NCBI GenBank assembly: GCA_031417395.1
Contig: JANOVM010000062.1
Coordinates: 118,769 to 182,768, forward strand
DNA length: 64,000 nt
DNA from: JADKIH01 sp031417395
Lineage (GTDB): Bacteria > Bacteroidota > Bacteroidia > AKYH767-A > 2013-40CM-41-45
Direction: 5' to 3'
In this document: positions 8,791 to 19,668 of the stretch, piece after piece
Position numbering within the stretch: the first letter of the stretch is position 1
Layout of the letters: each line of letters begins with the position of its first letter
Made by a program: the position numbers and the translations under genes
The notes under the pieces: generated by a model
Databases searched by the model: none
The model's input: the letters and a program-made list of their open reading frames with translations, nothing else
Told to the model about the DNA's origin: nothing

Positions 8791-10272
8791 TTATTGCTTC
8801 AATATTTTTCTCACCACAACCCTTTTATCCGTAACAATTTCCACAAAATAAATTCCCGTTAATAATCCCGACAAATTAATTTGCACATATTCATCTTTGT
8901 TGATTGAGAAGAAATCCGATTTTTCTGACTGGCCGATTGAATTAAAAATATTTACAGACTTAATTAACTCACCTTTGTTTTGTGTAATATAAGCAATATT
9001 TTTTGCAGGATTTGGAAAAAGATAAAATGGCTGTGTAGCAGATGATATTAACGGTACATCTATTGTTAAACTATCGCAAATTGAACCGGGAATTGGGCCA
9101 AGGAAATAGTTGGGATGATTTGGTAGTGAAATAGAATAACCAGGAAGGTGAATACTATGCTGCATGAAATCACAAGCCAAGCTGGCACTATCAGGGTAAT
9201 TAATGACTGCATAATCCATTACACTACTGGATGAATTAATATATATTTTATTATCTGGCCCAAGCTGTTGTTGATAAAACACAGTTTGTAAAAATCCGTG
9301 ATTAACATATCCATCATAATCTGCTATTTTAATTTTACTTGCAATTACATCTGTTGCTTGTAAATCTAATTGGTATGCAGAGTAAATTGTTGTAACATAT
9401 AGATATCTTCCATTTTTTGAAAATGCAACACCTCCAGCTCCACCACTGTCAATTATATCAATATGTATTAAGTTATTAAATATTCCAGAACAGCGATCAA
9501 AATCCCAAATATCTAAATAGCCATAATTGTCAAAAAAAGCATATTTACTTCCATCTTGTGAAAAAACGGTTTGACCTGGATAATTATTTCTTGTAGTAAT
9601 TAAATTATCAACATACGGACCTGAAATTCCATAAGGTGTTATCAAAAATCGAAAAGATAATTCAGAATTATATTTATGTGAAATTAACCACCAATCTCTG
9701 CCATTTGCATGTTTACAAGCCATTAATTTGCCTCGAATAAATGTATCTTGAAGAAGTGTTGTATTCTTCTCTGCTACACCTCCTTTGCCGCTATCAAGGG
9801 ACATATCTATTTTCGAATAATAAAGATAGTGGGATGCAAGAGTATTTATATAATCATCAATAGTTTGGTGAAATAAATAATACTTTTTTGAATCTGCAGG
9901 AACAGGAATAATAATGTTTGCTTGAGGAATTTCTAAACCTCTTAAATTGTGAATACTTGTATATGTACTTGGATTTAACCCACTCCCATTTAACATGGTA
10001 TCACCTAAAACATTAGCAATATATACGCCATTAGAGAAAAATAAAACATTTCCTGCACTGTCGCAAATTTGACCATTTGCATCAGAAAAATTAAAATGTC
10101 GAGGAACAGAATCAATTATTAAATTCCCACTCCTAAAATCCATATTAATTCCTGTAAAATCGGGAGCACAGCAATCATATCCCATCATCCAAATCTTATC
10201 TTGCATTTGGGCAAAGGCTATTGAAAGAAAAATAAAGTTAAAAAATAAAATGAAAATAATTATTTTTTTCAT
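8791..10272 (-). CDS. T9SS cargo protein, propeller-like (downstream paralogue)
   Basis: A 493-residue secreted protein. It has a signal peptide (MKKIIIFILFFNFIFLSIAFAQ), a body of ~370 residues with repeating strands such as KYAFFDNYGYLDIWDFDRC and GVAFSKNGRYLYVTT that suggest a beta propeller, and a T9SS type A sorting domain (FYLFPNPAKNIAYIT ... LLTGIYFVEI). The protein at 11382-12860 is a full-length paralogue with the same layout (IWMMGYDCC versus LWMMGYGCC at the start). It overlaps the preceding fragment by four bases (ATGA at 10269-10272), so translational coupling is possible. The molecular function is unknown. Confidence 0.8.
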   Translation of the reverse strand: MKKIIIFILFFNFIFLSIAFAQMQDKIWMMGYDCCAPDFTGINMDFRSGNLIIDSVPRHFNFSDANGQICDSAGNVLFFSNGVYIANVLGDTMLNGSGLNPSTYTSIHNLRGLEIPQANIIIPVPADSKKYYLFHQTIDDYINTLASHYLYYSKIDMSLDSGKGGVAEKNTTLLQDTFIRGKLMACKHANGRDWWLISHKYNSELSFRFLITPYGISGPYVDNLITTRNNYPGQTVFSQDGSKYAFFDNYGYLDIWDFDRCSGIFNNLIHIDIIDSGGAGGVAFSKNGRYLYVTTIYSAYQLDLQATDVIASKIKIADYDGYVNHGFLQTVFYQQQLGPDNKIYINSSSSVMDYAVINYPDSASLACDFMQHSIHLPGYSISLPNHPNYFLGPIPGSICDSLTIDVPLISSATQPFYLFPNPAKNIAYITQNKGELIKSVNIFNSIGQSEKSDFFSINKDEYVQINLSGLLTGIYFVEIVTDKRVVVRKILKQ

Positions 10273-11351
10273 TTTATGACAGTTAATCGACCCATGGGAG
10301 TTTGAATGTTATTTTCAGTAAAGACAATATGATAAATACCATTTGATAAACTTGACAAATCAAATAATTTTTCGTTTTCTTTTGATTTTAATTCTGAAGT
10401 AAAAACAGTTTTTCCAAAATTATCGATTAATTGTAATTGGCAATCTGAATTAATCAAATAGCGGATTGTTGCCTGGCCACTGGTTGGATTTGGATAAACA
10501 CCTATAAAATTAAATTGAATTAATCCTTTTTTTAAAATCCATCCATTTTGAATGCATGTAAAATCATCCCAATATTCCATATCAGGATCAATAAGCATAT
10601 ATAAGGAACGGGCTCGAAAAACGGAAGGCCCGCCGGCTAAAGGACATTGCTGGGCAACGCCTAAAATGGATGTAGCATAGTTGTAAATTAATTCCGTTTC
10701 GTTTATTTCAATGGAATTAAGATATGCTTCATTAATGATTTGTTCGCTCTGCTCATAGATTTCAGAACTATTAATAAGATCGTTTGCATCATTTAATAAA
10801 TCTGCATTTAATGTTACAACACTATCCAATGTTACAAAAGCCTGATTGTTGAATGCTACAGTCTGTTTAACTTGTTGAAGAAGGATTTTTCTTTTAAGTT
10901 TAATAATTTCCTTTAAAGAATCATTCAATCCGAATATTGCAAGTGTATTGTCACATACTCGAATAGAATCTACCTTTACATACATACTCATTGAATTGTT
11001 TTCTAAAATCTGCAATAGCGATGATTCATTGGGAGGAATTTCATTGTGACTCACATGAAATGATGCTACCTGTTGAATGGTGGTTCCGGCTAAACTCTGA
11101 TAAAAATCTGTTAGTATAGAACTGGAGTCCATATAAGCAGGCATTAGCATTAGTTTTTCGTACAGTGCTTCTTTGTCTTTCCATTTTGTTTCTTCATCGT
11201 AGTTGGATGAATTCAATGAGTCAAGCGCTATTAGCACATCTGCTGCATAAGAACCGCCTCCGGATCCATCATTAACAGTATAAAAGAAGCAATCTGAATG
11301 ATGAATGGGGCCACCGCAATTGTCATCTAAAGCTAATAAGGCATAAACCAA
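10269..11351 (-). pseudogene. 5'-truncated duplicate of the giant cargo protein C-terminus
   Basis: The frame encodes ~360 residues that match the last ~360 residues of the 2202-residue protein at 12875-19483. The match is very close from DENCGGPIHHSDC to CIQNGW and much weaker in the sorting domain (IGVYPNPTSGQATIRY). It has no signal peptide and no ATG: the frame opens after a stop at 11373-11375, and the first candidate is a TTG at 11351. Homology to the full gene breaks off near 11328 (equivalent to about 13937). I interpret it as the remains of a tandem duplication. A translated but unexported fragment is possible. Confidence 0.75.
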
Positions 11352-11381
11352 TGAGCACTTGTTTGTACTATATTAAAAATA

Positions 11382-12860
11382 TCATTCTTTAACAAACCTC
11401 TTCACTATTCTCTGTTTTTCTGTTAGCATCTCTAAGAAATAAATTCCAGAGGATAGATTGGAAATATTTATTTCTAAATATTCTCCACTACTAATAGTTG
11501 AATAATCAGTTTTTAGTTTCTGACCTAAGGAATTAATTACTCGCAACAAATTTATTTTTTCTGACTTTTTTTGAGTTATGTATAAAACATCTCTTGCCGG
11601 GCTTGGGAAAACATAAAAAGATTGAACCGCTGAAGAAATAAGAGGAATATCACTTGTCAAACTATCACAAACTGAACCAGAAATTGGACCGAGAAAATAG
11701 TTGGGATGGTTGGGTAATGATTTAGAATAACCAGGTAAGTGAATGCTATGTTGCTGAAGATCACAAGCTAGACCGCCACTATCAGGATAATTTATTACAT
11801 GATAATCGAAAACACTGCTAGAAGAATTTATATAAATTTTATCATTAGGAGCTAATTGCATTTGATAAAATACTGTTGGAAAAAACCCACCACTTGCAAA
11901 TCCATCATAAACAGCAATAGTAGTTTTACTTGCTGCGATATCTGTAGCAAATAAATCAAATTGATAAGCAAAATATATTTTTGAAATATACAAATACCTT
12001 CCTTTCCTGGAAAATGCTGCACCACCTGCACCACCACTATCATTTATATCAATATGAATTTGATTACTAAATAATCCGCTACATCGGTCAAAATCCCAAA
12101 TATCAAGTCCTCCAAAAGGTTCAAAGTATGCGTACCTACTTCCGTCTACTGAAAAAACAGCTTGACCAAAATCATTATTTCTCCATGTAATTAAATTATC
12201 TAACCATGGACCTTGAATTCCGTTAGGCGTAATTAAAAATCTGAAAGATGTGTCACTTCGGAATTTATGTGCTATTAACCACCAGTCGCGGCCATTTGCA
12301 TGTTTGCATGCAGTAATCATTCCACCAACAAAACTGTCATTAAGTAAAACTGTGTTTTTTTGAACGACGCCACCCAATCCCCCGTCTAAAGACATATCAA
12401 TTATGGAATAATATAAGTAATACGTCGCATAAGTAGCAAATTGGTCGTCACTGGTTTCATGAAATAAATAATATTTCATAGAATCACCTGGCATTGGAAT
12501 TGCTATATTGGCTTGTGGAATGTGTAAACCATACGTACTATGACTACTAGTATACGAACTTGGGTTTAATCCATCCCCATTAAGCATTGTATCATCAAGA
12601 GAATTCGACACATAAATTCCATTCGAAGCAAATAAAAAATTACCGGATGCATCACATATTTGACCGTTTGTTTCTGCAAAATTAAAATGTCGTTGGACGG
12701 AGAATATTGACATGCTCCCGGAACGAAAATCCATATTAATTCCGGTAAAATTCGTTGTGCAGCAACCATACCCCATCATCCATAGCTTGTCCTGGTTTTG
12801 CGAAAAAACAAAAGTGGAATTAAAAACTAAAAATAGAATAATATATGATTTTTTAAACAT
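11382..12860 (-). CDS. T9SS cargo protein, propeller-like (upstream paralogue)
   Basis: A 492-residue secreted protein, paralogous along its whole length to 8791-10272. It has a signal peptide (MFKKSYIILFLVFNSTFVFSQ), a strand-rich body with RYAYFEPFGGLDIWDFDRC and NGRDWWLIAHKF, and a C-terminal sorting domain (FYVFPSPARDVLYIT ... LSSGIYFLEM). It lies 14 bases after the stop of the giant protein at 12875-19483 on the same strand, so the two are probably cotranscribed and may work together at the surface. No catalytic motif is recognised. Confidence 0.82.
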   Translation of the reverse strand: MFKKSYIILFLVFNSTFVFSQNQDKLWMMGYGCCTTNFTGINMDFRSGSMSIFSVQRHFNFAETNGQICDASGNFLFASNGIYVSNSLDDTMLNGDGLNPSSYTSSHSTYGLHIPQANIAIPMPGDSMKYYLFHETSDDQFATYATYYLYYSIIDMSLDGGLGGVVQKNTVLLNDSFVGGMITACKHANGRDWWLIAHKFRSDTSFRFLITPNGIQGPWLDNLITWRNNDFGQAVFSVDGSRYAYFEPFGGLDIWDFDRCSGLFSNQIHIDINDSGGAGGAAFSRKGRYLYISKIYFAYQFDLFATDIAASKTTIAVYDGFASGGFFPTVFYQMQLAPNDKIYINSSSSVFDYHVINYPDSGGLACDLQQHSIHLPGYSKSLPNHPNYFLGPISGSVCDSLTSDIPLISSAVQSFYVFPSPARDVLYITQKKSEKINLLRVINSLGQKLKTDYSTISSGEYLEINISNLSSGIYFLEMLTEKQRIVKRFVKE

Positions 12861-12874
12861 AAGTAATTATTCTA

Positions 12875-15800
12875 TTATTTTATTATTGTTAATCGACCCA
12901 TAGTATTCTCATGATTATTTTTATTCCCCAGGTGAAGTGTGTAAATACCGTTTGAAAGACAGGAAATATTTGTTGTAATCCTGTTTTCATTTGAATTCAA
13001 TAAAATTTCCATTTGAATTCTTCCTAAATTATCAATAATTTGTAAAATTTGTTCGTTTGAAATGGAATAAGTTATTGTAACTTCTATTGAAGCAGGGTTT
13101 GGAAATACACCGACGGGAAGTTGTTGGTTGTCTTTGGCAAGCTTCAATAACCATCCATTTTGAAGACAAGTCAACTCATCGTTATAAACCATATCGGGAT
13201 TAATAAGCATATACAAAGATCGCGCACGATGAACAGCAGGGCCGCCGGCTAAAGGACATTGCTGTGCAACGCCTAAAATGGATGAAGCAGAGTTGTAAAT
13301 TAATTCCGGTTCATTTATTTCAATGGAATTAAGATATGCTTCATTAATGATTTGCTCGTTCTGCTCATATATTTCTGAACTATTAATAAGGTCGTTTGCA
13401 TCATTTAATAAATCTGTATTTAATGCTACAACACTATCCAATGCTATAAAAGCCTGATTGTTGAATGCTACAGTCTGTTTAACTTGTTGAATGAGAATTT
13501 TCCTTTTAAGTTTAATAATTTCCTTTAAAGTATCACTCAATCCGATTATTGCAAGTGTGCTGTCACATGCTCGAATAGAATCTACCTTTACATACATACT
13601 CATTGAATTGTTTTCTAAAATCTGCAACAGCGATGATTCATTTGGGGGAATTTCATTGTGACTCACATGAAATGATGCTACCTGTTGTATGGTGGTTCCG
13701 GCCAAACTCTGATAAAAATCTGTTAGAATTGAACTGGAATCCATATAGGTAGGCATTAGCATTAGTTTTTCGTACAGTGCTTCTTTGTCTTTCCATTTTG
13801 TTTCTTCGTCGTAGCTGGATGAATTCAATGAATCAAGTGCTATTAAAACATCTGCTGCATAAGAACCACCTCCGGATCCATCATTAACAGTATAAAACAA
13901 GCAATCAGAATGATGAATGGGACCACCGCAATTTTCATCCAAATCAGCGACTCCTTGAAACCAAATAACTCCTGCCTGAACAAATATTTGTGCTGGAATT
14001 GGTAAATTTGCGTGCGAAGATAAATTAGCCCAAACCTCATATTGTTCAAATAAAACTGAATTATGATCAGGATTTAAATTAATTGCAGCATACCCAGGGT
14101 ATGTAGTAAGGTACCACCAGTTCCCTCGATTATCTTGTGGGTCAACTAAAGCAGAGCTAGTATAGAGCAAGCCATTGAAATGATTCCCTATATCGTTAGA
14201 TCTAAAAATTGTTTGTCCATTTACACCACGACAATCAGCAGAAAATCGAAATCCAATTGATGTATTGGTAGCTGTATTGCATTTAATTTCATTTGATCGG
14301 CTGTCAAAAATATCGAAACATATTTCATTGTTCTGGTAATTGAGTTGTCCGGAAAAAGTACCCTGTACACTGTTGCAATTAATATTATTAGCATGAGAGC
14401 CGGATAAAGAAATTCCAACCATGGTATTGTTTATCTGGTTATGCAGGTTGATGGTATTATAATTTATAATATATCTTTCTGCTGCATTTGATTGAATTCC
14501 TATGCGGCCATAATTATACAAATGAATAATATTTTGATTAATAATAGCATTCGGATTTGTGCTATTGAATTCAGCCGTTTGTATTCCTATAGCTTTTGAA
14601 ATAGAACCGTTGACTCTATATTGTTGCAAGCCACCGTGAATTTCATTGTGTTGTAAAAATGTTTGCTGGCTTTGGCCATTCAAAAGGAGGCTTATGCCTC
14701 GGGCATTGCAATCGATGTAATTTTGTACTATGACAATGTTTAAGTTATGTCCCTGCCTTACGAGCACACCATCGTCGCAATTTTTGATTCGATTACTTCG
14801 AATATCAACATTTGCTCCAAACGATTGAATGGCTTTGTAACATTCTTCAAAATCCGGGATCGTAGCTGAATTTCTTCCATTCATATTTAAAAAACTATTG
14901 CTTTGATTTCCACCTGAGAAAACGGCTGTTCCAAGCATTATTGGTTTAGCATTGATTGAAATATATGGCATACCATCAAACGAATCGAACATTTTTATTT
15001 TTTGGAAGCGGTAGCCTAATATATCTAAGAACGAATTTAAGGAGTAAATTCCAAAGTTCATATCGTGAAAATAATTCATCGATACTCCTGGAGTATAGTA
15101 TCCGCCTGCTCCAATATTAAAATAAGAGACATTTTCTGCCCAGATTCCGGCGAAGGAGTGGGTTAATGGGTCGGGGGTGGAGGAGGGGTTTCCGTTTCGC
15201 AGGAGTCCGGTTGAGTAAAAGGTAGAATTGGTAATATAGCCATTAACAACAATAGGCCCGGCTGTACCAAAAGTCGACAACTTTATTCCGACAAAATTGT
15301 TTTTGAATTCGCAGCCATCAATGTAAAGGGTACTTCCATCTCTGGCTTCTATACCATATTGAGCATCTTCAATTTTACAAGTCGTTGGTGAAGGTGAAAT
15401 TACATAAAGTGATGCACCGTTGTTTAAAATTATTCCTTTCCACATATTACCACAGGCAAATAACCGGCTTGCATTTTTAATTATTAATGTTGCACCTGAA
15501 TATACTGTAATTGATGAATTAGCGGGAATATCAATTTGTGCACCATCGATAATAACTGTTCCTAAGGCAATAGTTACACTGCCTGAAAGATTCCCGTCAA
15601 GTGTCAGCGTAGTTGTAGAAGTTGCAGTAGGAAGTGTAAAATCTGACTGTGAATAAATGGGAGCAGGAGAAGGAAAAAAACCACAACAATGGGCTTGTTC
15701 ATTTACATTGACATTAGCAGTAACCGGACCACAATGATTAGCATCAGTTATTGTTAAAGTATAGGTTCCGGCAGGCATTCCTGTAACAGATGATGTAGTG

Positions 15801-18800
15801 TACCCATACGGCTGCCATGAATAATGATATGGTACAGTCCCGCCGGTTACATTTGCTGTCATTGTATTTCCGCCACTGCATGAAACAGGTTGATTTTGAT
15901 TTGCAGAAACAGTGATAGGGTTCGGTTCCAAAATTTGAACTGTTGTAGATTTAGTACATCCGTTATTATCTTTTACATATACAGTATATGGATTTGCAGA
16001 TAATCCAGAAAAAGTGTATAACCAACTAAGGGATTGAGGAGTGCCTGGAAAATAAGTAATATTATCAAGTGAAAATTCAAGTGGTGAGCCAGCCGAAGCT
16101 GTTCCGCCAAAAGCTTCAACGTCAAAATAACCGTTATTTAAACCAAAGCAAGTTACATCTTTGTGAGTGGAGGAAATATTTAGTTGCTGGGGCTGAGAAA
16201 TTAGAATAGAAAAATCTGCAGTACATGAATGAGAATCAGAAATTGTAAATGAAGGTGTCGATCCTCCTATATTTTGTGTTGTCCACGGAAACTGAATAAT
16301 ATTAGTGCCATTAATAGATGTTTGTGTGCCATTAAGATTAACACTATAAGGGGAAGTACCCCCATTCAAAACATGAATTTGTAAATTGAATGGGCCATTA
16401 AAACACGATGGTGGCAATGGTTGTGTTATAGAAGCAGAAATGGGAGAAGGACCTAATGGATTTGATGGTTGTGATATACTACTGCATCCATTTGCATCGG
16501 TTACAATAACCGATGGAATTGTTCCTGCACAAAGTGTATTTGTTGTTGATGCTGTAGCCCCATTTGACCAGTTATAACTATAAGGCGCTACACCACCCGA
16601 AACAACAGTTATAGTTGCTGAGGCATTACAATCCCCCTGACAAGTTGCATTTGAAGTTGTAATAGACAATACAGGGTTAGAATTCCCACCAACCGTAATT
16701 GAATGAGTTATAGTCCCGATACCGTTAGCATTAGTAATTGTTAAAGTTACATCAAAAGGTCCACCACTTGAAGGAAAAGTATGTGCCGGTGGATTTTGAG
16801 CATTTGAATGTGGGCTACCATCTCCAAAGTCCCAGTCCCAATTAGTAATAGGGCTGCCTAGTGGATTACTATGATCTGTAAAAGAAATAACAGAACTGTT
16901 ACAGGAGGCTGTAAACTCTGCTACCGGATGATTAAAAATATTTGAAGTAAATAAACCGCGTCCATGAGTAGCGGCAAGGACTAAATTATCCGATTTTCTT
17001 TTTCTCAACATATCAACCCGAACTCTTGAAATACCATTGTTTGGGTCAAATCCCCAATCAACAGGACTAGCAGTAATGTCGTCAGTTGACCATACACCTG
17101 CTTCTGTTGCTAACAAAACTTCTTTTCTGTTGTTTGGATTAATTAAGGCCCAACGAATGGGCATGTCTTCTATATTTCCACCGGCAGATATCCATGTGTT
17201 TCCTCCATCATTCGTATACCAAACAGGAGAATAAGGAGAAGTTGTGAGGCCATAATTAGAAAATGTGACAAGCAAATGATCATCATCACTACCTACCTCT
17301 ATACATGACACAACTACGCCATTTGATTGCATTTGAATAGGTAATGTGTTAGATATTTTAGTTACTTGTGGCGTTCCTGTAGCATCAGAGATTTTAAAAA
17401 TACGACCATTATATGTTCCGACAAATACTGTTACCGTATTTATTGGATAAGGAGATATTTTTATACTACTAATATCGCCATCGCCAGTGTTAAAAAAGGT
17501 TTGAGGTATATAGGTAAACGATTGTGGTGAATTTACGACATCTACAAAGCTCAAACTAGGAATTTCGCAGACTGCTGGTTGAGTAGGTGTGGAATTTTCA
17601 ATAGAATATAAATCAGAGTAAAATAATAATTTTCTTCTTGAATCAAAATCGGCTGGGTCAACAAAAAAATGGGATTTGCACGGAGAAGATGGAGTTGTAT
17701 TTATTACACTTACGTGTCCTAACGGCAAAAGTGATCCTTGAGAATTTAAAGAATAACTTCTTCCATAATTATTTGATAAAAAGAAATTATCATATTGTAT
17801 GCTTGAAATAGCCTTAGTAGTAATGTCTGCTATCATTTCATCATAAAAGCAAAAACCACCGTCACCACTTAATACACGCATAGTAGCTTGCTGTTGAACT
17901 AATGTTAAATTTAATGAAATTTGAGTAGCATTATCTTGTGTTCCCATTAAGAATACGTCAAAAAGGGGAGCACTTTCAGGAACAGATGCGGAAGGATAGG
18001 GAGCGCAGGAATAAAGTTGGGCAGTATTATAACCATTATTTTTTGCTACAAAATTTCTTGCACAAGGACCGGATGCGCTTGAATAAAATACTCCTCCATC
18101 ATTAGAGATTAAAAAATCAGTAGATCCCGGCCGGAAAATAATTGAGTGTTGATCAGCATGCAAATAGGGATATGATGTAAAACTTATATCCCACGAAGAT
18201 AGTTGACACCACGATGTGCCATCCCATCTATGTATATTGATTCCCCCCACATATAAAATATCTGAATTGGAAGGGTCAACAGCTGAAGCTAAATTATAAT
18301 AACCCTGATTGTTTGTAAAATAAGTAAAATTTGCTGCCGGAGGGTCAGGACTAATCTGAGTCCATAACGAACCAAAATTATTTGATTTATAAATATGTGT
18401 TGGTCCACTTGAACCATTAAAGTTAATCAATGCATATATTATTGCTCTGTCTGAAGGCGCAGTAGCGAGTTCAATTCTATCGATACCAGATGATGGTAAC
18501 CCATTTGTTAATTTTATCCATGTTGAACTGCCTGAAACTAATTTAAATATTCCGCTTGGTTGTCCTATCCAACCAGTTGCAGCATAAAAATCATAATTTC
18601 CATTACCATCATCAGCAATTTCAATATCAGTAACTTTGTCTGAAGTACAACCTGATATTCCATTTGCGAGTACTTGTGTCCATTGACCTCCCCAAGTAAG
18701 TCGCCAAAGCCCATTATCCGTTCCAACAAAAATCCTTATGTCCGAATTAACATGAGGACTTTTTGGGTTTACAACTATTTTATTTACATATTTAAAATCA

Positions 18801-19483
18801 GAATTAGTTGCAGGCGCTGAAATGGGCAATAACTGCCAACTTAAACCATCATATAAGTAAATTCCATTACCAATTACGGCATCTTTATTTGCCCAGGATT
18901 CTCCTGTACCAACAAAAATATCGTGCTTTGTATTACTATTTACATTAGGATCTTGCGCAATACAGCTTATTGATAAATTATCCCATATTGGACTAACATG
19001 ATTCCAAACAAGGTTTGAATTTGTAATATCATCAGTAAACCACATACCTCCATCAGCACCACCTGCCCATACTTTTTTATGCGATGGGTCATCGAGATCA
19101 AAGAGTATTGCCCTTGTTCTACCTCCAACATTTATTGGGCCCCTTTCAAGCCATTGTATACCTTGTATTCCTCTTGCAGAAAATGAATTATCAATTAAAT
19201 CCCTTACTATTTTAAGCCTTTCCGTTGGGGCGTACCCTAAAGTGGGATCCATAGTCATTTCAAAGTCTCTTATTAATGACATTTCAAAACCATCTTCTTC
19301 AAATTCAAAATTTTCGCGATCTTTAATTTTCTTAGGTGATTTTAATTTATTTTTCAAATTAAAAATTTTGTTAAATGTTTTCCTGAATTTTGATTGTGCT
19401 TTTATTTGATCACTATTTAAAGTCAGAATAAAAATGAAAATTAATAATAAAGAAAAATTCTTGGAATAGGATTGTGGTTTCAT
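12875..19483 (-). CDS. Giant mosaic T9SS cargo protein (BNR/PKD/SprB/beta-helix)
   Basis: A 2202-residue secreted protein. The order is: signal peptide (LLLIFIFILTLNSDQIKAQ); a sortilin/BNR-like propeller region at ~100-850 with Asp-box-like repeats (KSNNFGSLWTQI, WYTNDGGNTWIS) and an ATHGRGLF ending; a PKD domain at ~860-940 (WDWDFGDGSPHS); SprB-like repeats at ~945-1250 (ATCQGDCNASATITV, DVTCFGLNNGYFDV); a right-handed beta-helix region at ~1290-1800 rich in N-x-I repeats; a helical region at ~1840-2110 (DENCGGPIHHSD onward); and a type A sorting domain (VGVFPNPASIEV, LSNGIYTLHL). It is most likely a surface adhesin or matrix protein. The 3' end was duplicated downstream (10269-11351). Confidence 0.85.
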   Translation of the reverse strand: MKPQSYSKNFSLLLIFIFILTLNSDQIKAQSKFRKTFNKIFNLKNKLKSPKKIKDRENFEFEEDGFEMSLIRDFEMTMDPTLGYAPTERLKIVRDLIDNSFSARGIQGIQWLERGPINVGGRTRAILFDLDDPSHKKVWAGGADGGMWFTDDITNSNLVWNHVSPIWDNLSISCIAQDPNVNSNTKHDIFVGTGESWANKDAVIGNGIYLYDGLSWQLLPISAPATNSDFKYVNKIVVNPKSPHVNSDIRIFVGTDNGLWRLTWGGQWTQVLANGISGCTSDKVTDIEIADDGNGNYDFYAATGWIGQPSGIFKLVSGSSTWIKLTNGLPSSGIDRIELATAPSDRAIIYALINFNGSSGPTHIYKSNNFGSLWTQISPDPPAANFTYFTNNQGYYNLASAVDPSNSDILYVGGINIHRWDGTSWCQLSSWDISFTSYPYLHADQHSIIFRPGSTDFLISNDGGVFYSSASGPCARNFVAKNNGYNTAQLYSCAPYPSASVPESAPLFDVFLMGTQDNATQISLNLTLVQQQATMRVLSGDGGFCFYDEMIADITTKAISSIQYDNFFLSNNYGRSYSLNSQGSLLPLGHVSVINTTPSSPCKSHFFVDPADFDSRRKLLFYSDLYSIENSTPTQPAVCEIPSLSFVDVVNSPQSFTYIPQTFFNTGDGDISSIKISPYPINTVTVFVGTYNGRIFKISDATGTPQVTKISNTLPIQMQSNGVVVSCIEVGSDDDHLLVTFSNYGLTTSPYSPVWYTNDGGNTWISAGGNIEDMPIRWALINPNNRKEVLLATEAGVWSTDDITASPVDWGFDPNNGISRVRVDMLRKRKSDNLVLAATHGRGLFTSNIFNHPVAEFTASCNSSVISFTDHSNPLGSPITNWDWDFGDGSPHSNAQNPPAHTFPSSGGPFDVTLTITNANGIGTITHSITVGGNSNPVLSITTSNATCQGDCNASATITVVSGGVAPYSYNWSNGATASTTNTLCAGTIPSVIVTDANGCSSISQPSNPLGPSPISASITQPLPPSCFNGPFNLQIHVLNGGTSPYSVNLNGTQTSINGTNIIQFPWTTQNIGGSTPSFTISDSHSCTADFSILISQPQQLNISSTHKDVTCFGLNNGYFDVEAFGGTASAGSPLEFSLDNITYFPGTPQSLSWLYTFSGLSANPYTVYVKDNNGCTKSTTVQILEPNPITVSANQNQPVSCSGGNTMTANVTGGTVPYHYSWQPYGYTTSSVTGMPAGTYTLTITDANHCGPVTANVNVNEQAHCCGFFPSPAPIYSQSDFTLPTATSTTTLTLDGNLSGSVTIALGTVIIDGAQIDIPANSSITVYSGATLIIKNASRLFACGNMWKGIILNNGASLYVISPSPTTCKIEDAQYGIEARDGSTLYIDGCEFKNNFVGIKLSTFGTAGPIVVNGYITNSTFYSTGLLRNGNPSSTPDPLTHSFAGIWAENVSYFNIGAGGYYTPGVSMNYFHDMNFGIYSLNSFLDILGYRFQKIKMFDSFDGMPYISINAKPIMLGTAVFSGGNQSNSFLNMNGRNSATIPDFEECYKAIQSFGANVDIRSNRIKNCDDGVLVRQGHNLNIVIVQNYIDCNARGISLLLNGQSQQTFLQHNEIHGGLQQYRVNGSISKAIGIQTAEFNSTNPNAIINQNIIHLYNYGRIGIQSNAAERYIINYNTINLHNQINNTMVGISLSGSHANNINCNSVQGTFSGQLNYQNNEICFDIFDSRSNEIKCNTATNTSIGFRFSADCRGVNGQTIFRSNDIGNHFNGLLYTSSALVDPQDNRGNWWYLTTYPGYAAINLNPDHNSVLFEQYEVWANLSSHANLPIPAQIFVQAGVIWFQGVADLDENCGGPIHHSDCLFYTVNDGSGGGSYAADVLIALDSLNSSSYDEETKWKDKEALYEKLMLMPTYMDSSSILTDFYQSLAGTTIQQVASFHVSHNEIPPNESSLLQILENNSMSMYVKVDSIRACDSTLAIIGLSDTLKEIIKLKRKILIQQVKQTVAFNNQAFIALDSVVALNTDLLNDANDLINSSEIYEQNEQIINEAYLNSIEINEPELIYNSASSILGVAQQCPLAGGPAVHRARSLYMLINPDMVYNDELTCLQNGWLLKLAKDNQQLPVGVFPNPASIEVTITYSISNEQILQIIDNLGRIQMEILLNSNENRITTNISCLSNGIYTLHLGNKNNHENTMGRLTIIK

Positions 19484-19668
19484 GATTTAGATAATTTGGA
19501 ATTAATAAAAAACTACTCAATTCAACTAATTAAATAAACAAAAATAATCGATTTAAAATTTATAGTTTCCCTTAGAAATGTTACTCAAACTTATAAAATT
19601 ATTTAACACTGACAAGTTAAAATTGGATAATTATATTTCATTTCTTTTTGAATCGAAAAAAGACAGCA

